NCBI RefSeq assembly: GCF_944327115.1
Contig: NZ_CALVGS010000055.1
Coordinates: 1 to 32,604 of the forward strand
From: an uncultured Traorella sp.
GTDB lineage: Bacteria; Bacillota_I; Bacilli_A; Erysipelotrichales; Erysipelotrichaceae
Length of the DNA stretch: 32,604 nt
Reading direction: 5' to 3'
The translations under genes were made by a program, and so were the position numbers. Positions within the stretch are counted from its first letter, which is position 1; each line of letters begins with the position of its first letter. Shown piece after piece: positions 19,239 through 27,399 of the stretch. Under the pieces are notes generated by a model. The model had not been told where the DNA came from and made no database searches. It worked only from the letters and a program-made list of their open reading frames with translations.

Positions 19239-21773
19239 TTATCTTTGATTCAGCTTTTCTTGAAGCTTATATAGATATTCTAATGCCTGCTTCGGTGAAA
19301 GAGCATCTACATCCATCTGTGCAATCTGATCACAAAGCTGTTTTTCAAATACATTTTCTTCTTTTTTAAACTCATAATGTCCTGCCAGATTTAAATCCAG
19401 CTTTGTCTGACTTTCAAGACCTGCCAATATCTGAGTCGCTCTTTCCAGAATGGATTCAGGCAGCTTTGCCAGACGTGCCACATTGATACCATAGCTTTTA
19501 TCTGCCTTGCCCGGAAGCACTTTATAAAGGAAGGTAACATGATCATTTTCCTCATGAACCTCAACATGCAGATTACGAATGGTATCATATTCCTCTTCCA
19601 AAGATGTCAATTCATGATAATGAGTGGAAAAAAGTGTTTTCGCACGAATCGTCTGATCGATATATTCGATCATCGCATGTGCCAATGACATACCGTCATA
19701 GGTTGATGTTCCACGTCCGATCTCATCAAACAGAATCAATGAATTTTCAGTAGCATGTGTCAGAGCCTGATTGGCTTCCATCATCTCTACCATGAAGGTT
19801 GACTGTCCGCTCATGATATCATCACTGGCACCGATTCTTGTAAAGATCTTATCGAAAATAGGCAACAATGCTTTTTTCGCAGGAACAAAACAGCCGATCT
19901 GAGCCAATATCACGATACTTGCCATCTGTCGCATAAAAGTAGATTTACCACCCATATTTGGACCTGTGATTATATTAATATTTTCATTTTCTCTCATGAC
20001 CAACGAATTTGGAATATAACGATTTCCTTTGATGACCTTTTCTAAAATCGGATGACGTCCGTCAATAACTTCAATTTCATGCTTATTCGTAAATACAGGA
20101 CGGATATAACCATTTTCATTTGATACGACTGCCAATGAATAAAGACAATCAATGATCGCACAGGCATTGGCACATTCATGCAGCTTCGGCAAATAGCTCT
20201 TGATCTGAGAAATCAATTCATTGAACAGATTGACTTCACGACGGATCGCTCTTTCCTGAGCATGCAGGATCGCATCCTCATGATCCTTCAATTCCTGTGT
20301 CACATATCGCTCGCAATTTGTCAATGTTTGTTTTCGGACATACCCGTATTCATCTTTGACCAAAGGTACATTTCCTTTAGAAACTTCTATATAATAACCG
20401 AATACACGATTATAACCGACCTTTAGATTCTTGATCTGTGTCTTTTCTCTTTCCTTCGTTTCAAACTCTAAGATCCATTCCTGACCATTTTTTCCAAGTC
20501 TTCGATATTCATCCAGCTCTTCATCATATCCATCTACGAATATATTACCATCCTTGACATGGATGCTTGGCTGATCTACGAATGCGTCCTTCAGCTTCTC
20601 ATAGAGGGGCTGGCATGGATCACATTTAGCCAGATAGGCATAAGGTTTACATTCACGAATGATGTCTAATATCTTTGGTATTACTGAAAGCGTCTGTGCC
20701 AGACGAACACAGTCACGTGGATTTGCTGTTGATATGGCAACTCGCGCACATAACCTTTCAAGATCATAAACATTGGATAGATATTCCTTCAACTCATCCT
20801 TTATGATGAAGTTGCCATTCAGATAATCAATGGCATCTTCTCTTTTATTAATTTCCTTCATATCAATGAGCGGTGCTTCGATCCATCTTCTCAGCATACG
20901 ACTCCCCATCGCACTTTCACAATGATCTAAAAATGACCAAAGCGTCTGTGATTTTGAATTTGTACGTAAGGTCTGTGTCAGCTCCAGATTCTGTTTCGTG
21001 GAAAAATCCATCTGCATCGTTTCTTCTTCACTGATCATCTCAACCTTACTTAAATGTGACATGACCATCTTCTGTGTTTCTTCAAGATAATTTGTTAATT
21101 GAGCAAAAGCATTTATAATTCCCTCATCATCAATATGTGAAACCAAATCTTCATATACATCATGCATATAAAGATTATCATTTGTTGAAAGGGTGATATT
21201 CAGATCCTCGATGACCTTTTTGAATTTACTGTCAAAATGAGAAGACACAACGATCTCACGGACATTCTTGCTTAAGCATAATCGTGTCAATGCCTGAACA
21301 CTGCGATCCGCCTTTTGTCCGTAACATTCTCCTGTCGTAATTTCACAATAAACGATCGATAAGCCAAACTGTGTATCAGCAATGGAAGCAATGAAATAAC
21401 TCTCTTTTTCATCTCCGCCTTCTTCCATCCATGTTCCGGGAGTAACGATCTTGATACAGCCTCGCTGAACGATCTTACCGGCCACCGGTTCTTCCAATTG
21501 TTCAATGATCGCAACCTTGTATCCCTTCTGCGTCAATCTTTGAATATAACCGTTTGCCGCATGATAAGGGATCCCACACATCGGAACCCTCTCTTCCACA
21601 CCTGCATTTCTTCCGGTCAAAACAAGATCCAGCTCTTGTGCCGCCGTTTTCGCATCGTCAAAAAACATTTCATAAAAATCACCTAATCTATAAAATACGA
21701 TACAGTCCTGATATTTTTTCTTTTCCTCCAGATACTGCATCATCATAGGGGTATATTTTACTTCTTCGCTCAT
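19239..21773 (-). CDS. mutS: DNA mismatch repair protein MutS
   Basis: 844-residue mismatch sensor. The mismatch-contacting Phe-x-Glu is Phe33-Tyr-Glu35 in GDFYEMF. The Walker A GPNMGGKST starts at residue 604; DEIGRGTSTYDG is the Walker B/signature region and FSTHYHEL the following switch. C-terminal LSPKQALEYLYKL fits the tetramer/clamp-binding tail. It starts at ATG 21773 behind AGGAG, first of the mutS-mutL-miaA group. A TATAAT box (21799-21804) lies between the terminator of the preceding PTS-like gene and mutS, so the repair genes probably have their own promoter, helped by some read-through. Confidence 0.97.
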   Translation of the reverse strand: MSEEVKYTPMMMQYLEEKKKYQDCIVFYRLGDFYEMFFDDAKTAAQELDLVLTGRNAGVEERVPMCGIPYHAANGYIQRLTQKGYKVAIIEQLEEPVAGKIVQRGCIKIVTPGTWMEEGGDEKESYFIASIADTQFGLSIVYCEITTGECYGQKADRSVQALTRLCLSKNVREIVVSSHFDSKFKKVIEDLNITLSTNDNLYMHDVYEDLVSHIDDEGIINAFAQLTNYLEETQKMVMSHLSKVEMISEEETMQMDFSTKQNLELTQTLRTNSKSQTLWSFLDHCESAMGSRMLRRWIEAPLIDMKEINKREDAIDYLNGNFIIKDELKEYLSNVYDLERLCARVAISTANPRDCVRLAQTLSVIPKILDIIRECKPYAYLAKCDPCQPLYEKLKDAFVDQPSIHVKDGNIFVDGYDEELDEYRRLGKNGQEWILEFETKEREKTQIKNLKVGYNRVFGYYIEVSKGNVPLVKDEYGYVRKQTLTNCERYVTQELKDHEDAILHAQERAIRREVNLFNELISQIKSYLPKLHECANACAIIDCLYSLAVVSNENGYIRPVFTNKHEIEVIDGRHPILEKVIKGNRYIPNSLVMRENENINIITGPNMGGKSTFMRQMASIVILAQIGCFVPAKKALLPIFDKIFTRIGASDDIMSGQSTFMVEMMEANQALTHATENSLILFDEIGRGTSTYDGMSLAHAMIEYIDQTIRAKTLFSTHYHELTSLEEEYDTIRNLHVEVHEENDHVTFLYKVLPGKADKSYGINVARLAKLPESILERATQILAGLESQTKLDLNLAGHYEFKKEENVFEKQLCDQIAQMDVDALSPKQALEYLYKLQEKLNQR

Positions 21774-21798
21774 AAAAAACTCACTCCTGCCTCACTCT

Positions 21799-21827
21799 AT
21801 TATATCAAAAAAAGACCTTTCAAAGTA
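21799..21827 (-). promoter_or_regulatory. Probable mutS promoter
   Basis: Minus-strand TATAAT at 21799-21804, with only a weak TACTTT at 17-base spacing (21822-21827). The -35 region overlaps the terminator hairpin of the upstream gene. Confidence 0.45.
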
Positions 21828-21834
21828 GGTCTTT
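21805..21834 (-). terminator. Intrinsic terminator of the PTS IICB-like gene
   Basis: Minus-strand stem AAAGACCT (21827-21834) / AGGTCTTT (21811-21818) followed by T-rich DNA. The 5' arm begins inside the stop codon of the gene. Confidence 0.75.
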
Positions 21835-23425
21835 ATTCGTTTGTTTCACTTTTTTTCGTATCATTTTGAACAGGTGGAAATTCCTGAATGGTTTCTTTCT
21901 TCATACGCACGATATAATCCTTGACCATCGTTGAGATATTACCGATACGTATCAAATAACCATTCCTGCTTTCAAGCAATAAATAAGCTCCTTTATTCTT
22001 CAAGGAATCATAATCTACCATTTCACGGTTCACAAATTTGATCGTCAGCTTATCCGGTGTCGAATGGGCCTCGATGATATTATCGAGTCCGCCGAGATTT
22101 TCAACGATTTCGGCACAGATCTTATCCTTATCCACCATCTGGAATAAACCTAAAGCATATTTCTTAAAATAAATCCTTGTAAGGAAATAAAAGATAACGG
22201 CAATGATCAATCCAACAGCTAATAGCTTATACACGTTATATGCGATATATGGATTTCTTAAATATTCCAACAAATCCAGACCGCTTCCCGGATCAGCCAA
22301 TATCAGCAGTTCCGAAAAATTATATCCGACAACCACGTGGAACATTTGCAGGAAAGCATATAAAAGACCAACGATCACGATATATATCAGATAAAGCATC
22401 GGTGATAGGATCAGCATGACGATTTCAGCCGGTAAAGGATTACCGCAAAGGATCGTTAATAAAAATGCGATGATAAAAAATCCTATATATCTTTTCTTAT
22501 CCTCTATATTGCTGCAAAGACGATAATAAGCCAGATAAAAAGCCGGTATGATAAATAAATTGATCACATAATAAGGAGTAATGAACGTTCCTGAGGTCAT
22601 CGTACTCATTCCTGCCTGACGCTGAGCCGTCCATATCGCCACATCTCCTGAAAATTTCAGTCCGACATTATTCAGCCAGCTGCCGCCCATTTCACTGAAC
22701 CAGAAAATCTGCCTTGGAATATCCAGAAGTCCTAATACAGCACTGATCCTTTCAAACATGCCATAAAGCAATAAATTGACCGGATTTGAAATATCACTGG
22801 CAATGATTTCGAAAAAGGCATTCATCGTATTGGCAACAAATGGCCATACATAAGCAATACCTACTCCACATAACACGCTGACGATCATGGTCATCACTCC
22901 TGCCATCGCATCATGATCTACAAATGACGTAATTCCGAAGATAGAATACTTTCTTGAGCGTATATAACAGAAATGCGTGATCGCAAATGCAAGTATATAA
23001 CCAAAGATCCCTAATTGATATGGCATCCGTATTGATGACAACGTACCGGAAATCTGATTAAAATCAATTTCCGTAATATTGAAGATCGATTGATAAAAAT
23101 AACTTGGCAAAGATGGATTTAAAAAGAATACCATCGAAATATGAATGATCAAATAAGAAAGTACACCGATCATTACAAGCATCGAAGATTCATATCGGTG
23201 TGATAAAATATGTACATAGACAAGGAAAGGAAAGAAATAAATAATGCTTGCCCCCATATACCGAAGCAGTTCAAATACCTGTATTAAAACGGGATGATCG
23301 ATCTGCCACAAAAATGTGACATTAGGATTTAGGACAATTGTCCCTATTCCAAGCAACAATGTTCCAATAAAAAGCATTTTTAATGGAAATTGAAGTATCT
23401 CTAATAATGAATGCCATTTTGACAT
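21833..23425 (-). CDS. Degenerate glucose-family PTS IICB-like membrane protein
   Basis: 530 residues: about ten membrane segments (residues 10-420) with the outline of a glucose-type EIIC, then an EIIB-like domain at about 435-508. The EIIB fold is recognisable (ENLGGLDNIIEA, then KLTIKFVNREMVDYDSLKNKGA). However, the motif that normally carries the phosphorylated cysteine (consensus CITRLR) reads AHSTPDKLT, and the only cysteine nearby is Cys437, at the wrong place. In the EIIC part the usual GITEPIEF-like motif reads CGNPLPAEIV. It therefore probably cannot phosphorylate a sugar by the standard route, and may be a sensor or a facilitator. The start at 23425 is chosen for GAGGTGA ahead of it. 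It shares overlapping promoters with the FtsW-family gene. Confidence 0.75.
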   Translation of the reverse strand: MSKWHSLLEILQFPLKMLFIGTLLLGIGTIVLNPNVTFLWQIDHPVLIQVFELLRYMGASIIYFFPFLVYVHILSHRYESSMLVMIGVLSYLIIHISMVFFLNPSLPSYFYQSIFNITEIDFNQISGTLSSIRMPYQLGIFGYILAFAITHFCYIRSRKYSIFGITSFVDHDAMAGVMTMIVSVLCGVGIAYVWPFVANTMNAFFEIIASDISNPVNLLLYGMFERISAVLGLLDIPRQIFWFSEMGGSWLNNVGLKFSGDVAIWTAQRQAGMSTMTSGTFITPYYVINLFIIPAFYLAYYRLCSNIEDKKRYIGFFIIAFLLTILCGNPLPAEIVMLILSPMLYLIYIVIVGLLYAFLQMFHVVVGYNFSELLILADPGSGLDLLEYLRNPYIAYNVYKLLAVGLIIAVIFYFLTRIYFKKYALGLFQMVDKDKICAEIVENLGGLDNIIEAHSTPDKLTIKFVNREMVDYDSLKNKGAYLLLESRNGYLIRIGNISTMVKDYIVRMKKETIQEFPPVQNDTKKSETNE

Positions 23426-23480
23426 ACAATCACCTCTCATATATAATAACATTATTAAGTGTTCAGTTCAAACAACACTT
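23419..23480. promoter_or_regulatory. Overlapping divergent promoters between PTS-like and FtsW-family genes
   Basis: Plus strand: perfect consensus TTGACA (23419-23424), 17 bases, TATAAT (23442-23447), reading toward the FtsW-family gene; its -35 covers the start codon of the PTS-like gene. Minus strand: TTGAAC (23466-23471), 17 bases, TATTAT (23443-23448). The two -10 boxes overlap almost completely. Two inverted repeats lie here: TAATAA-CA-TTATTA (23444-23457) and AAGTGTT / AACACTT (23457-23463 and 23474-23480), the second of which would be in the FtsW-family mRNA leader. Confidence 0.65.
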
Positions 23481-23498
23481 TTAAGAAGGAGTGACTTC

Positions 23499-24710
23499 AT
23501 GAATAAATATCTTCATCGCGTGAAAGAACCAAAGAAGTACGACTACATCCTTATTGTAATTGTCGGTTTATTAGTCTGTTGCAGTCTGGTTGCGATTTAT
23601 TCATCTTTAAAACAGCTACAAGCTTATCAGTCAAATATTGTTTTTACACAGTTCCGCTGGGTCTTGATCAGCTTGGTAGCAGTAGGTGTTATCTTATATT
23701 TTGGTAATGAGTCTTTATATGATTTTATTGAAATCATTTATAAGATCTTACTGGTGCTTTTGATCATCCTTTTCATCGATATGGTGCTATTTAAGCTTAC
23801 CGGACGCCATCTTCCCGGAGGACTCATTGATGATATCAACGGAGCGATCAGCTGGTATAACATTCCGGGTCTGGGAAGCTTACAGCCTTCAGAGTTCATG
23901 AAGATCGTTTTAGTCATCAAAACAGCCCTGATCATTAATGAACATAATGAGAATAAGACCGAAAACAGTTATGAAGAAGATATACAGCTGTTTATCAAGA
24001 TTGCAAAGCTTTGCGCATTGCCTTTGATCCTCATTCTTCTTCAGCCGGACACAGGTCTTGTTATGATCATCGGTATCAGTATCGTCCTCATGGTCTTATG
24101 TTCGGGTATCCGCAAGGAATGGTTTCTGGTGTTCTTTACGGCAATCGTCATCATTGTTCTGTTGTTTTTATATCTTTATTTTTATCAGCGCAATATCTTG
24201 AATATCTTTCTTCAGGATCATCAGTTAAGACGATTTGACGGCTGGTTCTATCCGGAGGAAAGCGTCTTAGAGGATGGACATCAGCTCTATACTTCACTAC
24301 TGGCCTTGGGTTCTGCCGGATTGACCGGTGTTGGTTTGCAGCCAACGACCATCCAGCTTTCAGAAGCTAATACAGATCTTATTTTTGTTATTTTTGGTCA
24401 ATCCTTTGGCCTTGTGGGCTCTTTATTTTTATTATGCTTATGTTTCCTGCTTGATTATCGTATTTATCGCATCATCGTCTTATCTGACAATGCCATTGAA
24501 AAATATATGATGTGCGGCTTTTTAGGTATGATCGTTTATCAGCAGATTCAAAATATAGGAATGGTCGTCGGTCTATTGCCGATTACAGGTATCACATTGC
24601 CATTTGTTTCATATGGCGGAAGCTCCCTACTGTCTTATTTTATAGCCTTAGGCTTTATCTTAAATGCTTCCAGCAAAGCAAAAAAATTAAGTGACTATGT
24701 TTATGACTAG
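23499..24710 (+). CDS. FtsW/RodA/SpoVE-family peptidoglycan glycosyltransferase
   Basis: 403-residue polytopic membrane protein of the SEDS family, which polymerises lipid II together with a class B PBP. Diagnostic motifs are ISWYNIPGLGSLQPSEFMKI, the LILLQPDTGLVMI segment with the functionally required Asp, ANTDLIFVIFGQSFGLVG, and the C-terminal LPITGITLPFVSYGGSSLLS. About ten membrane segments are visible. AAGAAGGAG precedes the ATG at 23499. Which member (division FtsW, elongation RodA or sporulation SpoVE) cannot be told; no PBP gene is adjacent. The perfect-consensus promoter upstream implies high constitutive transcription. Confidence 0.9.
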   Translation: MNKYLHRVKEPKKYDYILIVIVGLLVCCSLVAIYSSLKQLQAYQSNIVFTQFRWVLISLVAVGVILYFGNESLYDFIEIIYKILLVLLIILFIDMVLFKLTGRHLPGGLIDDINGAISWYNIPGLGSLQPSEFMKIVLVIKTALIINEHNENKTENSYEEDIQLFIKIAKLCALPLILILLQPDTGLVMIIGISIVLMVLCSGIRKEWFLVFFTAIVIIVLLFLYLYFYQRNILNIFLQDHQLRRFDGWFYPEESVLEDGHQLYTSLLALGSAGLTGVGLQPTTIQLSEANTDLIFVIFGQSFGLVGSLFLLCLCFLLDYRIYRIIVLSDNAIEKYMMCGFLGMIVYQQIQNIGMVVGLLPITGITLPFVSYGGSSLLSYFIALGFILNASSKAKKLSDYVYD

Positions 24711-24724
24711 TCACTTTTTTTAAT
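24689..24724 (+). terminator. Terminator overlapping the stop codon of the FtsW-family gene
   Basis: Stem AAGTGACTA (24689-24697) / TAGTCACTT (24708-24716) followed by eight T. The stop codon TAG is the first three bases of the 3' arm, so translation to the end must open the hairpin. It also overlaps the last codons of the convergent NAD kinase gene. Confidence 0.8.
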
Positions 24725-25490
24725 AAAGATCTCTCAATCTTTCCAAATAATTGATGTTTCGATATTTTGCGAAATGTACTTTTTTATCACTCAATGATAC
24801 TTCAACTTTTTTCGCATGATCCAATAATAAATGTTTTTGGTCATAACATAAAATCGCATCATGAAAATTATCACTGAAAAATTCGATCTTCCGATGAGGA
24901 TCCATGATATATGGCACTCCTAATGAACGATACTTCTGATGATGGATACCTGTGATCTCATGCAGCTGCAATAAATTCAAGCCTTCTTCAATCACGGCTC
25001 CCTTCAATGAACGATTATAAGCTGTTGATCCGGATTGTGTTGAAACACACATTCCTGTACCTCTAAAGGTTTCAAAAAGAACACCATCAATTTTCACATC
25101 CAGCAGCTGTGTCCTCACGACATTTTCAATCCTCATTTCATTGACAGCATAATAAGCCTCATTCTCACAAACTATTTTAAGAAGAGGTACGCTTCTGATA
25201 ATCGGATCTTTATTAACGACATCAAAAATACACTCATCGACTTCATCAATCGTATAATCCGTAAAAAAGCCTAATGTACCTGTATGAATGGCAAGGAAGC
25301 TGCAGTTATCAATAATATCCAAATATTTATGTACGGCATAAAGAAATGTACCATCGCCACCGATACATAATACTAGCTGTGGATTTTTTTTATCATACAC
25401 CCAACCTTTTTCAGTTAACTTTTCTTTTACTATTTGTTCGATCTGAATCGAAGTTTCATCTTTTTTTGCGACAATACCAAACTTTTTCAT
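24720..25490 (-). CDS. nadK: NAD kinase
   Basis: 256-residue enzyme making NADP from NAD and ATP or polyphosphate. The GGDGT motif is at residues 44-48 (Asp46 catalytic), AVNEMRIEN is the conserved Asn-Glu NAD-binding segment, and CVSTQSGSTAYNRSLKGAV is the family's Gly/Ser-rich loop. Length is normal for the short Gram-positive form. The ATG at 25490 has an AAGGAA site. The gene is convergent with the FtsW-family gene and divergent from the CYTH gene, an association also familiar in Bacillus (ppnK beside yjbK). Confidence 0.94.
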   Translation of the reverse strand: MKKFGIVAKKDETSIQIEQIVKEKLTEKGWVYDKKNPQLVLCIGGDGTFLYAVHKYLDIIDNCSFLAIHTGTLGFFTDYTIDEVDECIFDVVNKDPIIRSVPLLKIVCENEAYYAVNEMRIENVVRTQLLDVKIDGVLFETFRGTGMCVSTQSGSTAYNRSLKGAVIEEGLNLLQLHEITGIHHQKYRSLGVPYIMDPHRKIEFFSDNFHDAILCYDQKHLLLDHAKKVEVSLSDKKVHFAKYRNINYLERLRDLY

Positions 25491-25545
25491 TTCCTTCTTC
25501 CTTTTCTGCTTAACCTATTGTATCATAAAGACATAGGTGATGAAA

Positions 25546-26091
25546 ATGATAAATAATTTAGAAGTTGAATATAAAATACTTGTGACAAAAGAAGATTTTG
25601 AAAAATTATCTGCATTATATCAAGATAAAACTTTTATCAAGCAAATCAATTATTATTATGATACAGAAGATCTTGACTTAAGAAATCAAAAATGTGCTTT
25701 AAGAATACGTGAAAAAAATAATACTTTCCTTATAACTTTAAAGACGCCTGCTTCTAAAGGCCATCACGAACATGAATGTTACGTCAATGAAAATTCATCT
25801 AAGGCTTTTGAATCTTCCGAGATCAAGGAACTTCTTGATCAGTTAAACATTGAAAAACCACTCATGGAGCTTGGTAAATGTGTTACTTATCGGGCTGTCG
25901 TTGAATTAGGAAAGGCTGAATTATGCTTTGATATCAATGAATATAATGGTATCACAGATTATGAGATCGAATATGAACAGACAGCTGAACATGACGGTAT
26001 CTCTGAATTTAATAAGATTTTAAGTCAGGTAAATTTAAGATATGAAAAAAATTGTGCAAGTAAAATAAAAAGGACCTTGCATTCAAGATGA
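25546..26091 (+). CDS. CYTH-domain protein (triphosphate tunnel metalloenzyme, YjbK-like)
   Basis: 181 residues. The N-terminal ExExK signature is present in NLEVEYKILV, followed by paired charged strands (YYYDTEDLDLR, CALRIREKNNTFLITLKTP, ELCFDINEYNGITDYEIEYE) that line the tunnel, and a C-terminal SKIKRTL. Proteins of this family hydrolyse organic or inorganic triphosphates; the Firmicute YjbK type acts on tripolyphosphate-like substrates. ATG 25546 is chosen for AGGTG six bases upstream; GTG 25537 and ATG 25540 are also possible. It overlaps the DUF1294 gene by 4 bases. Confidence 0.9.
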   Translation: MINNLEVEYKILVTKEDFEKLSALYQDKTFIKQINYYYDTEDLDLRNQKCALRIREKNNTFLITLKTPASKGHHEHECYVNENSSKAFESSEIKELLDQLNIEKPLMELGKCVTYRAVVELGKAELCFDINEYNGITDYEIEYEQTAEHDGISEFNKILSQVNLRYEKNCASKIKRTLHSR

Positions 26092-26348
26092 CCTATCTGA
26101 TTGTTTATCTATTTGTAATAAATGTTATTACCTTTATTTATATGGGAATTGATAAAAGAAAAGCTAAAAAGCATACTTTTCGCATACCGGAAAAAGTGCT
26201 GCTTTCATTATCTTTTCTTGGTGGCAGCTTAGGTACGCTGATTGGTATGTTTTTCTTTCACCATAAAACTCATAAGTGTATCTTTAAATTTGGTATTCCT
26301 GTGTTATTTCTCTTAAATCTTTTCGTTATTTACCTGATTTATCGGTAA
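26088..26348 (+). CDS. DUF1294 small membrane protein
   Basis: 86-residue protein with two or three membrane segments (about 3-20, 37-55, 66-84). The family core is visible: YMGIDKRKAKKHTFRIPE, LSFLGGSLGTLIGMFFFHHKT and a final F-x-FGIPV. ATG overlaps the CYTH stop (ATGA), so the two are cotranslated. Function of the family is unknown. It is the last core-type gene before the insertion-sequence cluster. Confidence 0.85.
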   Translation: MTYLIVYLFVINVITFIYMGIDKRKAKKHTFRIPEKVLLSLSFLGGSLGTLIGMFFFHHKTHKCIFKFGIPVLFLLNLFVIYLIYR

Positions 26349-26423
26349 TCATCACAAAGACATCCAATACTTAAAAAGGGCGCTTTAAAAAATAGCGGGA
26401 AAAATAAAAAACCTTCGCTTTTT

Positions 26424-27013
26424 TTAAGATAAATGTTGCTGATTATCATTAAATATACCGTAGTGATAATCAAAATAAGCTTCTTTTAAAGAAATAGGCA
26501 TCTTGGTGGAGAGGATTTCCTGAGTTGATATGAATCTGGCTTTGTTCCTTTCAGATTGATCTTCATATAGAAGGCATCCAGTTCCACTTCGCTGGTGACC
26601 TTTTCTTCATCATAGACCAGGGAAAGACAGCGGTAAAGCTTATGGCACATATAGAAACATGTGGTCACGCTCAGTTTAAGATAATAGGCTTCTTCTCTCA
26701 GAGACATGCCTGTAATTTCAAGATCGATGAATTTCATCCATTTTTCTTTAGGGAGACGGCAGTGATAGAAAAAAAGATTCGTTTTGCCGGAAAAAGAAGC
26801 ATGGCAGTGGTTACAGAAATATCTCTGTACATGATTTTCGTCATGTCCGTTCTTTTTGAAATGAACGGAACCGCAGACAGGACAGCACATATTTTCATTG
26901 ACGAGCGTTATTTTATCGCTGAGCAGAAGAGACTGAAGATATTCGATCATTGACTTGATCTCATCTTTATTCAGTTTGGAAACAAATTGTTGGATTTCAT
27001 TTTTTGTACTCAT
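26424..27013 (-). pseudogene. IS1595-family transposase, internal deletion and frameshift
   Basis: The ATG at 27013 (GAGGT upstream) opens a normal N-terminus with helices and a zinc ribbon (CPVCG ... CNHCH) followed by the helix-turn-helix-like LREEAYYLKLSVTTC. It continues to the first catalytic Asp region ELDAFYMKINLKGTKPD. There the sequence jumps: the same frame ends at 26486 with RKSSPPRCLFL, while another frame gives PISLKEAYFDYHYGIF and the stop at 26424-26426, matching the C-terminal end of the second copy (ISLKEIPVDLLEAYGEYNYG). About 100 or more residues of the catalytic domain are therefore deleted. Not functional. Confidence 0.75.
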
Positions 27014-27098
27014 ATAGTTACCTCTTTCCTGATATCTATATAATAAAACGCAATTCAACATCATTTATGTTATCTATCATTTTATCAGCAACATTTAT
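26424..27098 (-). mobile_element. IS1595-family element 1, internally deleted
   Basis: The ends are marked by a perfect 15-bp inverted repeat ATAAATGTTGCTGAT, at 26429-26443 and, inverted, at 27084-27098. This resembles the inner end of the second IS1595 copy (AATAAATCCGTTGATG near 30697). The outer tip of the right repeat is missing because the IS66 element begins at 27099. The element keeps both inner ends but has lost most of its transposase, so it would be non-autonomous. Left of it, 26349-26423 holds nothing recognisable. Confidence 0.7.
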
Positions 27099-27200
27099 GT
27101 TACTATTCACCGAAGAAGTGAGTGAAAAAAGCCTGTCAACAGTTTTTTTCCACATCTTTAACTTTTTTTCTTAAAATCCATAGGGCTTATTCCTTTGTTT

Positions 27201-27256
27201 GAGACGTTTTCAGAACCCTTTTCTGAAGAGGTCTCCTTTTATTTGTTTTTTTCTTA
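27201..27256 (+). terminator. Hairpin upstream of the IS66 transposase promoter
   Basis: Outer stem GAGAC / GTCTC (27201-27205, 27231-27235) and inner stem TTCAGA / TCTGAA (27209-27214, 27222-27227), followed by CTTTTATTTGTTTTTTT. It resembles a terminator placed inside the element ahead of tnpC, which would shield the transposase from outside transcription. The rest of the 280-base leader (27118-27399) is T-rich and holds no gene I can support. Confidence 0.55.
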
Positions 27257-27372
27257 GCGGTGCTGTATTTCCTCTATAACGTCTTTAAATCCTTTTTTTA
27301 TGATATTGATTTGTTTTTTCTTTCTGAATCCCTGAAAAAGTTTTCCACATCCGGACCCCTGAAATCCTGTGT

Positions 27373-27399
27373 TATAATATCTTCAGAGGATTTAGATGT
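27373..27399 (+). promoter_or_regulatory. tnpC -10 box and ribosome site
   Basis: TATAAT at 27373-27378 and AGAGGA at 27385-27390, nine bases before the ATG. No convincing -35 at 17 bases; the leader between box and start is very short. Confidence 0.5.
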
